From Actinomycetes bacterium (lineage in GTDB: Bacteria; Actinomycetota; Acidimicrobiia; Acidimicrobiales; RAAP-2): a DNA stretch of 64,000 nt. Made by a program: the position numbers and the translations under genes. This document shows positions 9,298 to 17,451 of the stretch, one piece after another. The stretch lies in assembly GCA_021791845.1 (NCBI GenBank), contig JAJYVT010000008.1, positions 1-64,000 on the forward strand, in the 5' to 3' direction. Positions within the stretch are counted from its first letter, which is position 1. Each line of letters opens with the position of its first letter. The notes below the pieces were generated by a model. It worked only from the letters and a program-made list of their open reading frames with translations, was not told the origin of the DNA and ran no database searches.

Positions 9298-9846
9298 TTG
9301 CCGGTGCCAGCCGGGACCCCGCACGTGACCATCCGGCCGATGACGCTCGACGACCTGCCCGCCGTCGCCCGCTGGCTGCGCGAGCCGCACGTGGCCCGCT
9401 GGTGGACGCCCGAGACGACGCCGGAGGCGGAGATCGACGAGTTCCGGGCCCGGGTCGATGCGCCCGACGGCGCCACCCGAATGTGCTCGGTCGATCTGGG
9501 CGGGCGACCGATCGGGTGGTGCCAGTGGTACCGGTGGGCCGACGACCCCGACGATGCCGGCGCCATCGGCGCGCTCGCCAGTGAGATCGGCGCCGACTAC
9601 GCCATCGGGGAGCCGGCGCAGATCGGCCGGGGCGTGGGCACGGCCATGATCGCCGCCCTCGTGGCCCACGTCCGGACGCACCATCCCGGTGCGGGACTGC
9701 TGGTCGCCCCGGAGGCCGCCAACGGTCCCTCGAGGAGGGTCCTGGAGAAGAACGGTTTTTCCCTGGTCGAGGTCCGTCCGATCGACACCGAGCCCCACAC
9801 CCGGCCCATGGCCGTCTACCGGCTGCCCCCGGCGGGCGGGTGCTAG
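9298..9846 (+). CDS. GNAT-family N-acetyltransferase
   Basis: Acetyl-CoA-dependent N-acyltransferase close to the AAC(6')/siderophore-acetylase type. It has TIRPMTLDDLPAVARWL near the N-terminus, WWTPET, a YRWADDPDD segment and the acetyl-CoA loop IGRGVGTAMI (about 103-112), ending with ARRVLEKNGF-like sequence (SRRVLEKNGFSLVEV). Length 182. Start is uncertain: TTG at 9298, GTG at 9304 or GTG at 9325 are all in frame and the domain begins just after the last. It could acetylate an aminoglycoside, a siderophore precursor or another amine; resistance should not be assumed. Divergent from dprA. Confidence 0.82.
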   Translation: MPVPAGTPHVTIRPMTLDDLPAVARWLREPHVARWWTPETTPEAEIDEFRARVDAPDGATRMCSVDLGGRPIGWCQWYRWADDPDDAGAIGALASEIGADYAIGEPAQIGRGVGTAMIAALVAHVRTHHPGAGLLVAPEAANGPSRRVLEKNGFSLVEVRPIDTEPHTRPMAVYRLPPAGGC

Positions 9847-9849
9847 GCA

Positions 9850-11259
9850 ATGGTCATGGACGCATTCCCCACCGCCATCGACGTCGCCGCCCAGATCCGC
9901 TCGGGCGAGGTCACCCCGCTCGAATGGCTGGAGGAGTGCCTCATGCGCATCGACCAGCGGGACCCGGAGCTCAACGCGGTCATCTGGCGCGACGACAAGG
10001 CCGCCCGGTCCGAGGCCGAGTCGATCGGCCGCCGACTGGCCGCCGGCGAGGACGTGGGGCCCTTTGCCGGCGTGCCCTTCGCGGTGAAGGACCTCACCAG
10101 GGCCAAGGGCCAGCCCGCCACCTACGGGTCGTACGGCGCCTCGTTGGCGTCGGCCGACGAGGACGAGCTCGTGATCGCCGCCCTGCGCCGGGCCGGCTTC
10201 GTCGCCTGCTGCCGGACCAACGCCCCCGAGTTCGGACCGCTGCCGGTGACCGAGAACGCCCGCTACGGGATCACGCGCAACCCCTGGGACCACACGCGCA
10301 CGCCCGGAGGGTCGAGCGGCGGGTCGGCCGCGGCGGTGGCGTCCGGCATGCTGCCGGTGGCGCACGCCAACGACGGCGGCGGCTCCATCCGCATCCCCGC
10401 CTCCTGCTGCGGCCTCGTCGGGCTCAAGCCGAGCCGCTGGCGAGTGCCGAGCGTCACCCCCGGGTGGTTCGGGATGTCGGTCGAGGGCGTCGAGTGCCAC
10501 ACCGTCGCCGACGCCGCCGCCATCCTCGACTGCATCAGCCAGCCCGACCCGCTCGTGTGGGAGTACGCCCCGGCGCCCGACCGGCCGTTCGCCGACGAGG
10601 TCGGGGCCGACCCGGGGCGGCTGCGGGTGGCCCTCCTCACCACCAGTGCCCTCGGCATCCCGGTCGACCCGGCCTGCGCCGAGGCGGTGGAGCGGACCGG
10701 GCATGCCCTCGAGCACCTGGGCCACCACGTGTCGGTGCTCGACACCGACGTGCTCGACCCGGCGATCGTCGGGCCGTTCCTGCACGTCGTCAACACGGCC
10801 TACGGCGCCTATGACGACATCGACTGGGAGAAGGTGGAGCCCCACAACGCGGCCGGGCGGGCGGCAGGAGAGGCCGTCGACGGGATCACGCTGATCGCCA
10901 CCCTCAACCAGGTGCGTCGGAGCACCCGGCCCATCGTCGCCCGCTGGGGGACCGAGTTCGACGTCCTCGTGACCCCGACCATGGCCATCCAGCCGCCGGC
11001 GGCGGGCGCGGTTCTGGCCGAGGCCGACGCCGACCCGCACGGCCTCTCCCTCACGGTGCTGGGGATGGTGGCCTTCACCAGCCCCTTCAACGTGAGCGGC
11101 CAGCCGGCCGTCAGCCTGCCGCTCCACCAGAGCGACGACGGCATCCCGATCGGCGTGCAGCTCGTCGGCGGCCCATGGGGCGAGGCGCTCCTCCTCCGCC
11201 TGGCCGCCCAGCTCGAGTCGGCGGCTCCGTGGCGCGACCGCCACCCCGGCGTCCGATGA
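9850..11259 (+). CDS. Amidase signature family enzyme
   Basis: Ser-cisSer-Lys amidase of the GatA/AtzF-like family, hydrolysing carboxamides. Catalytic Lys is Lys79 in PFAVKDLT; the Gly/Ser-rich motif GGSSGGSAAAVASG follows at about 153-166; the nucleophile is Ser179 in GGGSIRIPAS. Length 469 is standard. There is no gatC or gatB nearby, so a tRNA-amidotransferase subunit is unlikely. The stop overlaps the start of the downstream C45-type acyltransferase by 4 bp, hinting that both act on related amide bonds (inference). ATG at 9856 is an equally good start. Confidence 0.9.
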   Translation: MVMDAFPTAIDVAAQIRSGEVTPLEWLEECLMRIDQRDPELNAVIWRDDKAARSEAESIGRRLAAGEDVGPFAGVPFAVKDLTRAKGQPATYGSYGASLASADEDELVIAALRRAGFVACCRTNAPEFGPLPVTENARYGITRNPWDHTRTPGGSSGGSAAAVASGMLPVAHANDGGGSIRIPASCCGLVGLKPSRWRVPSVTPGWFGMSVEGVECHTVADAAAILDCISQPDPLVWEYAPAPDRPFADEVGADPGRLRVALLTTSALGIPVDPACAEAVERTGHALEHLGHHVSVLDTDVLDPAIVGPFLHVVNTAYGAYDDIDWEKVEPHNAAGRAAGEAVDGITLIATLNQVRRSTRPIVARWGTEFDVLVTPTMAIQPPAAGAVLAEADADPHGLSLTVLGMVAFTSPFNVSGQPAVSLPLHQSDDGIPIGVQLVGGPWGEALLLRLAAQLESAAPWRDRHPGVR

Positions 11260-12344
11260 GCGACTCCGTGCTCGAGCGCCGCATCGGCGCATTGCCGTGG
11301 CTCTCGGTCAGCGGGACCCGCCGGGAGTGCTTCCGCGCCCTGGGCGAGCACGATGCCGCGCCCATCCGGTCGATCATGGAGGGCCTCCCCCAGCTCCAGG
11401 CGCTGCGCCGTCACGTCTCCACCCCCGTCGGCCGGGCCAGGCTCGACGCGGCGACGGAGGCGACGGCCACCCGGTTCCCCGTCCACATGGACGAGATGGC
11501 GGCGCTGGCCGAGGGCGCCGGGGTGGACGCCCGGACAGTGCTGCTGCTCAACATGCGCGGCGACTTCGGCGACCCCCGGGCCGGCGGGTGCTCGGACGTG
11601 GCGGTGCCCGGCGACCGGTGGGTGCTCGGGCACAACGAGGACGGTGACCCGCTCTTTGCCGACTGCATCAGCGGGCTGACGCTCGCAGTCGACGGCGAGC
11701 GCCCGGTCTTCGCCCTGTGGTACCCCGGGATGCTCCCCGCCAACGCCTTCACCCTCAACCGCGGGCTCGCGTGGGGGGTCGACCACGTCCCGGCGGCGGC
11801 GGCCACCGTCGGACCCGCCCGCCACGTCGTGGCCCGCGCCCTCCAGCAGGTCGAGGACCTGGACGCCGCGGCCGAGCTGCTGGCCGCCGAGCCCAGCGCC
11901 GGCGGCTTCGCCTACAACTTCGCCGAGCGGGCCACGGGTCGGGTGGCCACCATCGAGGCCGGCGGGGGCGCGACGGGGCGGGCGGACGCGCCCGGGGCGG
12001 GCTCGATGCTGTGGCACACCAACCACCTGCGGTACGCCGGCGGCGGAGCAGGACCGTCGAGCTGCGCTCGAGGCGAGGTCCTGGCCCGCACCGCGGCCGC
12101 CGGCGCCGGGCCGCTCGGCGCCGGAGAGGTGCTCGACCTCCTCACCACCCCGCTCCCCGGCGGCGTGCGGGCCGAGGCCGCCGGGGGCGCCGGGGGCGCC
12201 GGGGGCGCCGGGGGCGCCGGGGGCGCCGGGGGCGCCACGGTCACGCTGTGCACCGTGGTGATCGACGGCGCGTCCGACGAGGCCACCTTCGTCCCCATGG
12301 GCTGCCGGCCGGCCAGCGTGCCCCTGGCCGACCTGCTCGCCTGA
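11256..12344 (+). CDS. C45-type autoproteolytic acyltransferase/hydrolase
   Basis: Ntn-hydrolase of the peptidase C45 (acyl-CoA:6-aminopenicillanic acid acyltransferase-like) family. The probable self-cleavage site is Gly-Cys112 in AGGCSDVAV, where Cys would become the N-terminal nucleophile; GHNEDGDP, NRGLAWGVDH and MLWHTNH are family blocks. The 362-residue length is normal. Odd: a (Gly-Gly-Ala)6 stretch near residues 310-327, encoded by a perfect 9-bp repeat, sits in a presumably exposed loop. ATG overlaps the amidase stop (ATGA). Substrate unknown; linkage suggests N-acyl or peptide-like amides. Confidence 0.8.
   Translation: MSDSVLERRIGALPWLSVSGTRRECFRALGEHDAAPIRSIMEGLPQLQALRRHVSTPVGRARLDAATEATATRFPVHMDEMAALAEGAGVDARTVLLLNMRGDFGDPRAGGCSDVAVPGDRWVLGHNEDGDPLFADCISGLTLAVDGERPVFALWYPGMLPANAFTLNRGLAWGVDHVPAAAATVGPARHVVARALQQVEDLDAAAELLAAEPSAGGFAYNFAERATGRVATIEAGGGATGRADAPGAGSMLWHTNHLRYAGGGAGPSSCARGEVLARTAAAGAGPLGAGEVLDLLTTPLPGGVRAEAAGGAGGAGGAGGAGGAGGATVTLCTVVIDGASDEATFVPMGCRPASVPLADLLA
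12183..12236. repeat. Perfect 9-bp tandem repeat inside the C45 gene
   Basis: Six identical copies of GGGGGCGCC, in frame, encoding Gly-Gly-Ala units. Length changes by whole units would not shift the frame. Confidence 0.9.
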
Positions 12345-12384
12345 TCCCGGCGAGCTCCTCGTCCGGGACGCGGCCGGCGGCCGC
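12345..12384. terminator. Paired hairpins between convergent genes
   Basis: Two inverted repeats fill the gap between the C45 gene and the opposing CBS gene. The first is TCCCGGCGAG-CTC-CTCGTCCGGGA (10-bp stem with one bulged T); the second is GCGGCC-GGC-GGCCGC. No T-run follows, as is usual in high-GC actinobacteria. A bidirectional terminator is the likely role. Confidence 0.55.
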
Positions 12385-12389
12385 ACCGA

Positions 12390-12815
12390 TCAGAGCGTCG
12401 GGCCCCGGTGGGCGTGCGCGGCCAGCGAGAGGTTCTGGGTCTCCTGCGCCACGTACCCGAACACGTCGTTGAGGCTCACCATGCCGACCGGACGGCCGCC
12501 GTCGTCGGTGACCGGCAAGCGCCAGATGCCCTTCTTGCTCATGAGGGCGGCTGCGTCGTGGACGTCGGCACCGGTCCCGATGGTGACGACCGTGTGGCTG
12601 CAGATCCGGTCCACGGGCGTGTCGGCGCTGCTCCCCCGGCCGATGGCCAGCGCGATGTCGCGATCGGTGACCAGCCCCAGGATGCGGTCCTCACGGTCGG
12701 TGACGACCAGGCTTCCGACGTTGTGCGTGTCCATCTCCTGCGCTGCCATCGCCAGCGTGGCGCTGGGTGAGCAGGCGAAGAGCGGCGTGTGCATGAATTC
12801 CTTGAGCTGGCTCAT
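12390..12815 (-). CDS. CBS-domain pair protein
   Basis: Stand-alone protein of two CBS repeats (Bateman module), about residues 8-60 and 70-125, which in this fold bind adenine nucleotides or related ligands. Visible signatures are VGSLVVTD..DRILGLVTDRDIA and WRLPVTDDGGRPVGMVSLND. At 141 residues there is no attached effector domain, so its partner is unknown. ATG at 12815 has GGAGGT five bases upstream; a GTG three bases earlier is too close to it. The short-chain CBS family is common in actinobacteria. Confidence 0.9.
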   Translation of the reverse strand: MSQLKEFMHTPLFACSPSATLAMAAQEMDTHNVGSLVVTDREDRILGLVTDRDIALAIGRGSSADTPVDRICSHTVVTIGTGADVHDAAALMSKKGIWRLPVTDDGGRPVGMVSLNDVFGYVAQETQNLSLAAHAHRGPTL

Positions 12816-12915
12816 CACGGACCTCCGGAACGACGACGGCGAGCATCCGCTCGCCGTGGGTCGATTGTGGTGCCGCCCACCGGCGCAGCCCTAGGGGCCA
12901 AGGTCCCACGGCTCG

Positions 12916-12957
12916 CCGTCGGCCGGTCGACCGTCGGCCGGTCGACCGTCGGCCGGG
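12916..12957. repeat. 15-bp tandem repeat between CBS gene and yifB
   Basis: Almost three copies of a 15-bp unit (CCGTCGGCCGGTCGA). Each unit contains the self-complementary core GGTCGACC across the junction. It lies downstream of yifB and upstream of the CBS gene on the same strand; a weak terminator or chance repeat are both possible. Confidence 0.65.
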
Positions 12958-12988
12958 CGGACCGCCCACCGGTCGCCCGCCGCGACGC

Positions 12989-14542
12989 TCACACCGTCGC
13001 CGTTTCCAGCACCTCCCTGCCGGCCCGTAGCGCCAGCGCCTCGGCCACGTGGTGCTCCTCCAGCCGCTCCAGCCCGGCCAGGTCCGCCAGCGTGCGGGCG
13101 ACCCGCCGGACCCGGGCCAGCCCCCTCCCGCTCACCCGCCCGGCGCGGACGGCCGCCGCCAGGAGCGCCGCCGCCCCGTCGACCAGCGGCGCCACCTGGT
13201 CCAGTTGGCGTGCCGGGAGCGCCGCATTGCAGGACACGCCGCGCCGCGCCGCGACAGCCCGCGCCGCCGCCACCCGGGCGGCGACCGCCGACGTGCACTC
13301 CCCCCGCTCCGCAGAGAGCAGCTCGTCCGGATCGGTCCGGCGCAGGGGCACCACGAGGTCGAACCGGTCGAGGAGCGGACCCGACAGCCGGCGCACGTAG
13401 CGCGCCCGCGCCACCGGCGTGCAGCGGCAGGCCCCGGCCGCGCCGCCGTCCCCGCACGGACAGGGGTTCATGGCGGCGACGAGGAGGAACCGCGCCGGAA
13501 AGGTAACCGATCCCCTGGCCCGGCTCACCCGTACGACGCCCTCCTCCAGGGGTTGGCGCAGGGCGTCCAAGACGTTCGCGGGGAACTCGCCCAGCTCGTC
13601 GAGGAACAGCACGCCGTTGGTCGCCAGGCTGATCTCGCCCGGGCGCATCGACCACGTCCCGCCCCCGATGAGCGAGACGGCCGACGCGCCGTGGTGCGGA
13701 GCCCGGAACGGCGGGTCCCAGAACAGCCCGGGCACCGGCGGTGCCAGACCGGCGGCCGAGTGGACGCGGGTCACCTCGACCGCCGCTGTGCGCGTCAGCC
13801 GGGGCAGCAGGCCTGCGACCCGCTGTGCCAGCATCGTCTTCCCCGAACCCGGGGGGCCCACCATGAGCAGGTGGTGACCGCCGGCCGCGGCCACCTCGAC
13901 GGCGCGGCGGCCCACGCGCTGGCCCTTCACCTCCGCCAGGTCGCACGCCCCGAGCGCCGGTGTCACCTCGCTACGGGCGCGGGGGCCGCCGCCGTCCGCC
14001 GCGTCGCGAACGATGATCCGGCGTGCAGGCGGCCACGGCGCCCTCCCGCAGAGGACGTCCACCAGTGTCCGGAGCGCCGACACGCCGAACGTCCGTCCCG
14101 GCCGGACGGCGGCGGCCTCCGCCGCGTCGGCCTCGGGGACGACGAGCCGGCCCATGAGGGCGGCGTCGGCAAGCGCGATGACGCCGGGGACGTGGCGGAC
14201 CGAGCCGTCGAGCCCCAGCTCGCCCACGAAGGCGGTGGCCTCGACGGCCGCCGCCGGCACGCGCTGCTGGGCGACCAGGACACCCACGGCGACCGCCAGG
14301 TCGAGGCCGGAGCCCGCCTTTCGCAGCGCTGACGGCGCCAGGTTGACGGTGACGCGGTGCTGCGGCCATGCGAAGCCGCTGGAGAGGAGGGCGGCCCGCA
14401 CCCGGTCGCGCGACTCGCGCACCGCGGCGTCGGGCAGGCCGACGATCGTGAAGCCCGGCAGGCCGGGGGCGATGTGGACCTCCACCACCACCGGCCGCCC
14501 GGTCGTGCCCGACAGGGTGGCCGAGTGGACGACGGCGATCAT
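12989..14542 (-). CDS. yifB: YifB/ComM family Mg-chelatase-like AAA+ ATPase
   Basis: Homologue of ComM/YifB, a hexameric branch-migration helicase in transformation. N-terminal Lon-protease-like fold (MIAVVHSATL to about residue 170), then an AAA+ module with Walker A GPPGSGKT (about 228-235), FRAPHH, LFLDELGEF (Walker B) and the Cys cluster PCPCGDGGAAGACRC of a small zinc-binding insert. C-terminal Mg-chelatase domain includes SGRGLARVRRVARTLADL. At 517 residues it is full length. In relatives it sits between yraN and dprA; here yraN is 8 kb away and dprA 4 kb, all still on one strand. Confidence 0.93.
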   Translation of the reverse strand: MIAVVHSATLSGTTGRPVVVEVHIAPGLPGFTIVGLPDAAVRESRDRVRAALLSSGFAWPQHRVTVNLAPSALRKAGSGLDLAVAVGVLVAQQRVPAAAVEATAFVGELGLDGSVRHVPGVIALADAALMGRLVVPEADAAEAAAVRPGRTFGVSALRTLVDVLCGRAPWPPARRIIVRDAADGGGPRARSEVTPALGACDLAEVKGQRVGRRAVEVAAAGGHHLLMVGPPGSGKTMLAQRVAGLLPRLTRTAAVEVTRVHSAAGLAPPVPGLFWDPPFRAPHHGASAVSLIGGGTWSMRPGEISLATNGVLFLDELGEFPANVLDALRQPLEEGVVRVSRARGSVTFPARFLLVAAMNPCPCGDGGAAGACRCTPVARARYVRRLSGPLLDRFDLVVPLRRTDPDELLSAERGECTSAVAARVAAARAVAARRGVSCNAALPARQLDQVAPLVDGAAALLAAAVRAGRVSGRGLARVRRVARTLADLAGLERLEEHHVAEALALRAGREVLETATV

Positions 14543-14648
14543 CGAAGGCAACGGTCGCCCGACTCGCACGCGGCGCGACGGGGTGCCTACGCTCACCGTC
14601 ACCAACACGGGCACGCGCGCACGCCGCGTGCGGCGGGGGAGGCAATAC

Positions 14649-15212
14649 ATGCCGGCACGACTCGACGTCCTCACGACCGGATACGCCGGCGACCGGGTGG
14701 CCAGCACCGTGGTCCTCGTCCGCGACGGGGACGCCGTCATCGTGGTCGACCCCGGCATGGTGCGGCACCGCTCGCAGATCCTCGACCCGCTGGCCGGGTT
14801 GGGCGTGGCGCCGGAGGCCGTGACCGACGTCGTCTTCAGCCACCACCACCCCGACCACACCCTCAACGCCGCCCTCTTCCCCGCCGCCCGCTTCCACGAC
14901 CACTGGGCGGTCTACTGCGGCGACGAGTGGACGGACCGGCCGGCCGACGGCGCCGAGCTCGCGCCGTCGGTCACCTTGAAGACCACGCCCGGGCACACCA
15001 TGGAGGACATCACCACGCTGGTGGAAACGGCGAGCGGGCTCGTGGCCTGCACGCACCTGTGGTGGTCGGCGGATGGCCCCGCCCTCGACCCCCTGGCCGA
15101 GGACCAGCGGCTGCTGGAGGGGTCACGGGCGGCGGTGCTCGACCTCCGGCCCTCCCTGATCGTGCCCGGTCACGGCGCGCCCTTCGACCCGTCGGCCGTC
15201 ACGCCCGCCTGA
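14649..15212 (+). CDS. Metallo-beta-lactamase-fold hydrolase
   Basis: Small MBL-fold metal-dependent hydrolase. HHHPDH at residues 65-70 supplies the dinuclear zinc ligands, with later ligands likely in TPGHT (about 113-117) and the VPGHG near the C-terminus. The 187-residue chain resembles the human MBLAC1-like group. Start ATG has GGGGAGG seven bases upstream; a much longer open frame runs upstream but overlaps yifB antisense. Divergent from yifB with about 106 bp between starts. Substrate unknown; a beta-lactamase role is not implied. Confidence 0.88.
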   Translation: MPARLDVLTTGYAGDRVASTVVLVRDGDAVIVVDPGMVRHRSQILDPLAGLGVAPEAVTDVVFSHHHPDHTLNAALFPAARFHDHWAVYCGDEWTDRPADGAELAPSVTLKTTPGHTMEDITTLVETASGLVACTHLWWSADGPALDPLAEDQRLLEGSRAAVLDLRPSLIVPGHGAPFDPSAVTPA

Positions 15213-15215
15213 CGA

Positions 15216-15295
15216 CGCCGGCACCGCGTGACGTCGCCGGCGCGCCGCCGGCACCGCGTGACGTCGAGCCCCGAGTGCGCGCCGGCGCGCCGCCG
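15216..15295. repeat. Direct repeats between convergent genes
   Basis: A 21-bp element (containing GGCACCGCGTGACGTCG) occurs at 15216-15236 and again at 15246-15266. A palindromic GC block (GCCGGCGCGCCGCCGGC) occurs between the copies and again at about 15281-15297. The whole 267-bp stretch between the MBL gene and the DUF2795 gene holds nothing else I can recognise. It may act as a transcription stop. Confidence 0.6.
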
Positions 15296-15479
15296 GCGGC
15301 CGGCTCAGCCGTGCCCGAGCGCCTTCGCCGGCTCGTCGCGCCCCATCTTCGACCGGCCGGGGATGTCGAGCCGCCCGGCGCTGCCTGTCCGTCGCCATCA
15401 CGGCACCTCCCTTCCGGCCGATCTGCGTGGGCCGCCGCCCGGTTCGGGCTCGATGCCAACCAGCTCGAGCACCGGGCGG

Positions 15480-15875
15480 TCAGTCATCGCTGTGCATGCC
15501 GCCGAAGGCGGTCGCCACCGCCGCCGCATCGTCGAACGTGAGATCGGGAGGCAGCGACCGGAGGTGGGCTGCCAGCGCTCCGCGCCGGTCGGGGCCGAGG
15601 TAGCGCAACAGCTCGTTTCGACTGGCGGGGAACGGTGCCCCCGCCAGTCGCTCCAGGGCCTCGTGGCGGATCGTCCGCTCCCGGCCGCCCTCGGTGGTGT
15701 CGTCGACCGGCGCCGGACGGGCCCCGACCTCGGGGGGCGGCTGCTCGCCCGGCAGCGACGGGTCGCCGAGCGGTTCCTCCAGACGGGTCGGCCCGCCCGG
15801 CTCGTCACCGCCCGCCGCCTCCGCCGCCAACTGCTCGTCTGCCCGCCATCCGTGCTTGGTGGTCTCTCTCACCAT
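15480..15875 (-). CDS. DUF2795-domain protein
   Basis: Small acidic protein of the actinobacterial DUF2795 group. It begins VRETTKHGWRADEQLAAE, like relatives that start SKHGPRLDE. A Pro/Glu-rich middle of about 40 residues is followed by a C-terminal domain (about 68-127) with LAGAPFPASRNELLRYL and LPPDLTFDDAAAVATAFGG. This C-terminal domain is the DUF2795 motif. Function is unknown. Its first 71 bp overlap, in another frame of the same strand, the 3' end of the MFS gene upstream, which suggests coupled translation or an over-extended MFS frame. Confidence 0.75.
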   Translation of the reverse strand: MVRETTKHGWRADEQLAAEAAGGDEPGGPTRLEEPLGDPSLPGEQPPPEVGARPAPVDDTTEGGRERTIRHEALERLAGAPFPASRNELLRYLGPDRRGALAAHLRSLPPDLTFDDAAAVATAFGGMHSDD

Positions 15876-17418
15876 GATGGTTCGCTACCCGATTCTTTGC
15901 CTCGGGAACACCCGGACGGCGGAGGCCGGCGGCGCCGGCCGCCGCAGGGTGACGAGCGGCGCCCGGCGGCGTCGACCGTCGGAGGTGCGCCAGCAACGGG
16001 GGCGAGGACCACGCCGGCTCGCCCTCCTCCTGCCAGCGGTCGATGTCGGGCGTCTCGAAGCCCACCTTGCCGAAGACGTGGAGGCCGTAGGCGACGACGA
16101 GCCCGGTGACGGACAGGCCGAGGCAGATCCCGATGGCGGCGTCGATGCCGGTCGCCGTTGTGCCCCAGACGTGCGTCACGAGGTACAGGAGGATCGGGGC
16201 CACCAGAAAGGCGGTCACCCCCCGGAGCAGCTCGATGAGGGCGAACACCCGCTGCAACTGGCTCGCCTTGAGCGAGAACCCCGCCATGAACAGCGCCGGC
16301 GACACCGACGCGCCGACACCGAGCCCGAGCAGTCCCGTGCCCACGGCGACCACCGCCGATCCCGACGTGGCGCACACGAGGAAGACGGCCGCCGCGGCGG
16401 CGATGCACACCAAGCCGGAGAACGCCAGCACGGTCACATACTTGGTGCGGAAGAAGGCTCCGAAGAGGCCCGCCACCACCGCGGCGCCGACGAACTCCGG
16501 GAGGAAGAGCAACGCCGTGTTCCCGGGAGTGCTCGACGTCTCGAGGGCCGTGAGCACCAGCTCCATCAGACCGAACCCGGCCGCGCTGGCGAACAGGGCG
16601 ATGGTGATGCCGACGACGGGGACGGTGGTGGCGAACGCCCGCACCGGCATGAGCGGTTCCTTGCGCTTGTACTGGTACACCACGAGCGCGACCACGAGGG
16701 CGAACCCTCCGCACAGCGGGAGGAGCTGCTCCACGTCGAGGAGCCCGAAGGCCTGCAGGGCGCCCGCTCCGTAGAAGGCGGCACCGCAGCCGACCAGCGC
16801 CAGGCCGAGGGCGCCGATGTCGACGGGCGCGGTGGTGTCGGCGGGCGGGACGTCTTCGTAGGTGAGCACCGAGAAGATGAGCGCCAGGACGGCCACGCCG
16901 GCGACCCCCCAGAAGAGCAGGTGCCACGACGCGGCGGCGGCAGCCGCCGCTCCGATGGTCGGGCCCACGGCCACTGCACCGAAGATGCAGAGGTTCATGA
17001 TCCCGCCGGTCATCGGCATCTTCTTCGGCGGCCAGGCGGTGACGAGGGGCGGCACGGCGGCGATCAGCAGCAAGCTCGTGCACAGCCCCTGGACGATGAA
17101 GGCGCCCACGAAGACGCCGCCGTTGCTCGTGGTGGCGACGAGCAGCGACGCCGCGACGAACAGCAGCTCGTAGACGATCAGCATCCGGCGAGCCGGCAGG
17201 CGCACGGCGAACTGCACGGCGAACACGGTGCCCACCGCGTACGCCGCGGTCGACATGGCCACGGCAACGTCGAGCGTGGCACTCGAGAGATGGAGCGCCT
17301 TGCCCACCTGGGGCAAGACCGGCAATGCCGCCGCGGTCAGCGCCAGGAACGGGATCAAGGAGCAGACGACGAGTGCGACGGCCGCGGGGTAGCTCTGAGC
17401 GAGGGGCCCTTTGCGCAT
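15805..17418 (-). CDS. MFS transporter, DHA2-like (multidrug exporter type)
   Basis: Major facilitator protein with about 14 hydrophobic segments between residues 10 and 460, including LLIAAVPPLVTAWPPKKM after segment four. Length, segment number and the lack of a substrate-binding partner fit the DHA2 drug-exporter branch. The last 75 residues are hydrophilic, and the final 24 overlap the DUF2795 gene in another frame and look like non-functional read-through (AGRRAVGGGGGGR). ATG start. Substrate cannot be predicted; sugars or metabolites remain possible. Confidence 0.85.
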   Translation of the reverse strand: MRKGPLAQSYPAAVALVVCSLIPFLALTAAALPVLPQVGKALHLSSATLDVAVAMSTAAYAVGTVFAVQFAVRLPARRMLIVYELLFVAASLLVATTSNGGVFVGAFIVQGLCTSLLLIAAVPPLVTAWPPKKMPMTGGIMNLCIFGAVAVGPTIGAAAAAAASWHLLFWGVAGVAVLALIFSVLTYEDVPPADTTAPVDIGALGLALVGCGAAFYGAGALQAFGLLDVEQLLPLCGGFALVVALVVYQYKRKEPLMPVRAFATTVPVVGITIALFASAAGFGLMELVLTALETSSTPGNTALLFLPEFVGAAVVAGLFGAFFRTKYVTVLAFSGLVCIAAAAAVFLVCATSGSAVVAVGTGLLGLGVGASVSPALFMAGFSLKASQLQRVFALIELLRGVTAFLVAPILLYLVTHVWGTTATGIDAAIGICLGLSVTGLVVAYGLHVFGKVGFETPDIDRWQEEGEPAWSSPPLLAHLRRSTPPGAARHPAAAGAAGLRRPGVPEAKNRVANHHGERDHQARMAGRRAVGGGGGGR

Positions 17419-17451
17419 CCTGCGCCCATACCCGGCCGGGCCGGCGGCCGA

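Noticed and set aside
9298-9846. Aminoglycoside resistance gene
   Set aside because: The GNAT enzyme has only the general fold of AAC(6') relatives; no resistance context or mobile element is near.
14649-15212. Beta-lactamase
   Set aside because: The HHHPDH motif is general for MBL-fold hydrolases; the protein has no signal peptide and is shorter than true beta-lactamases.
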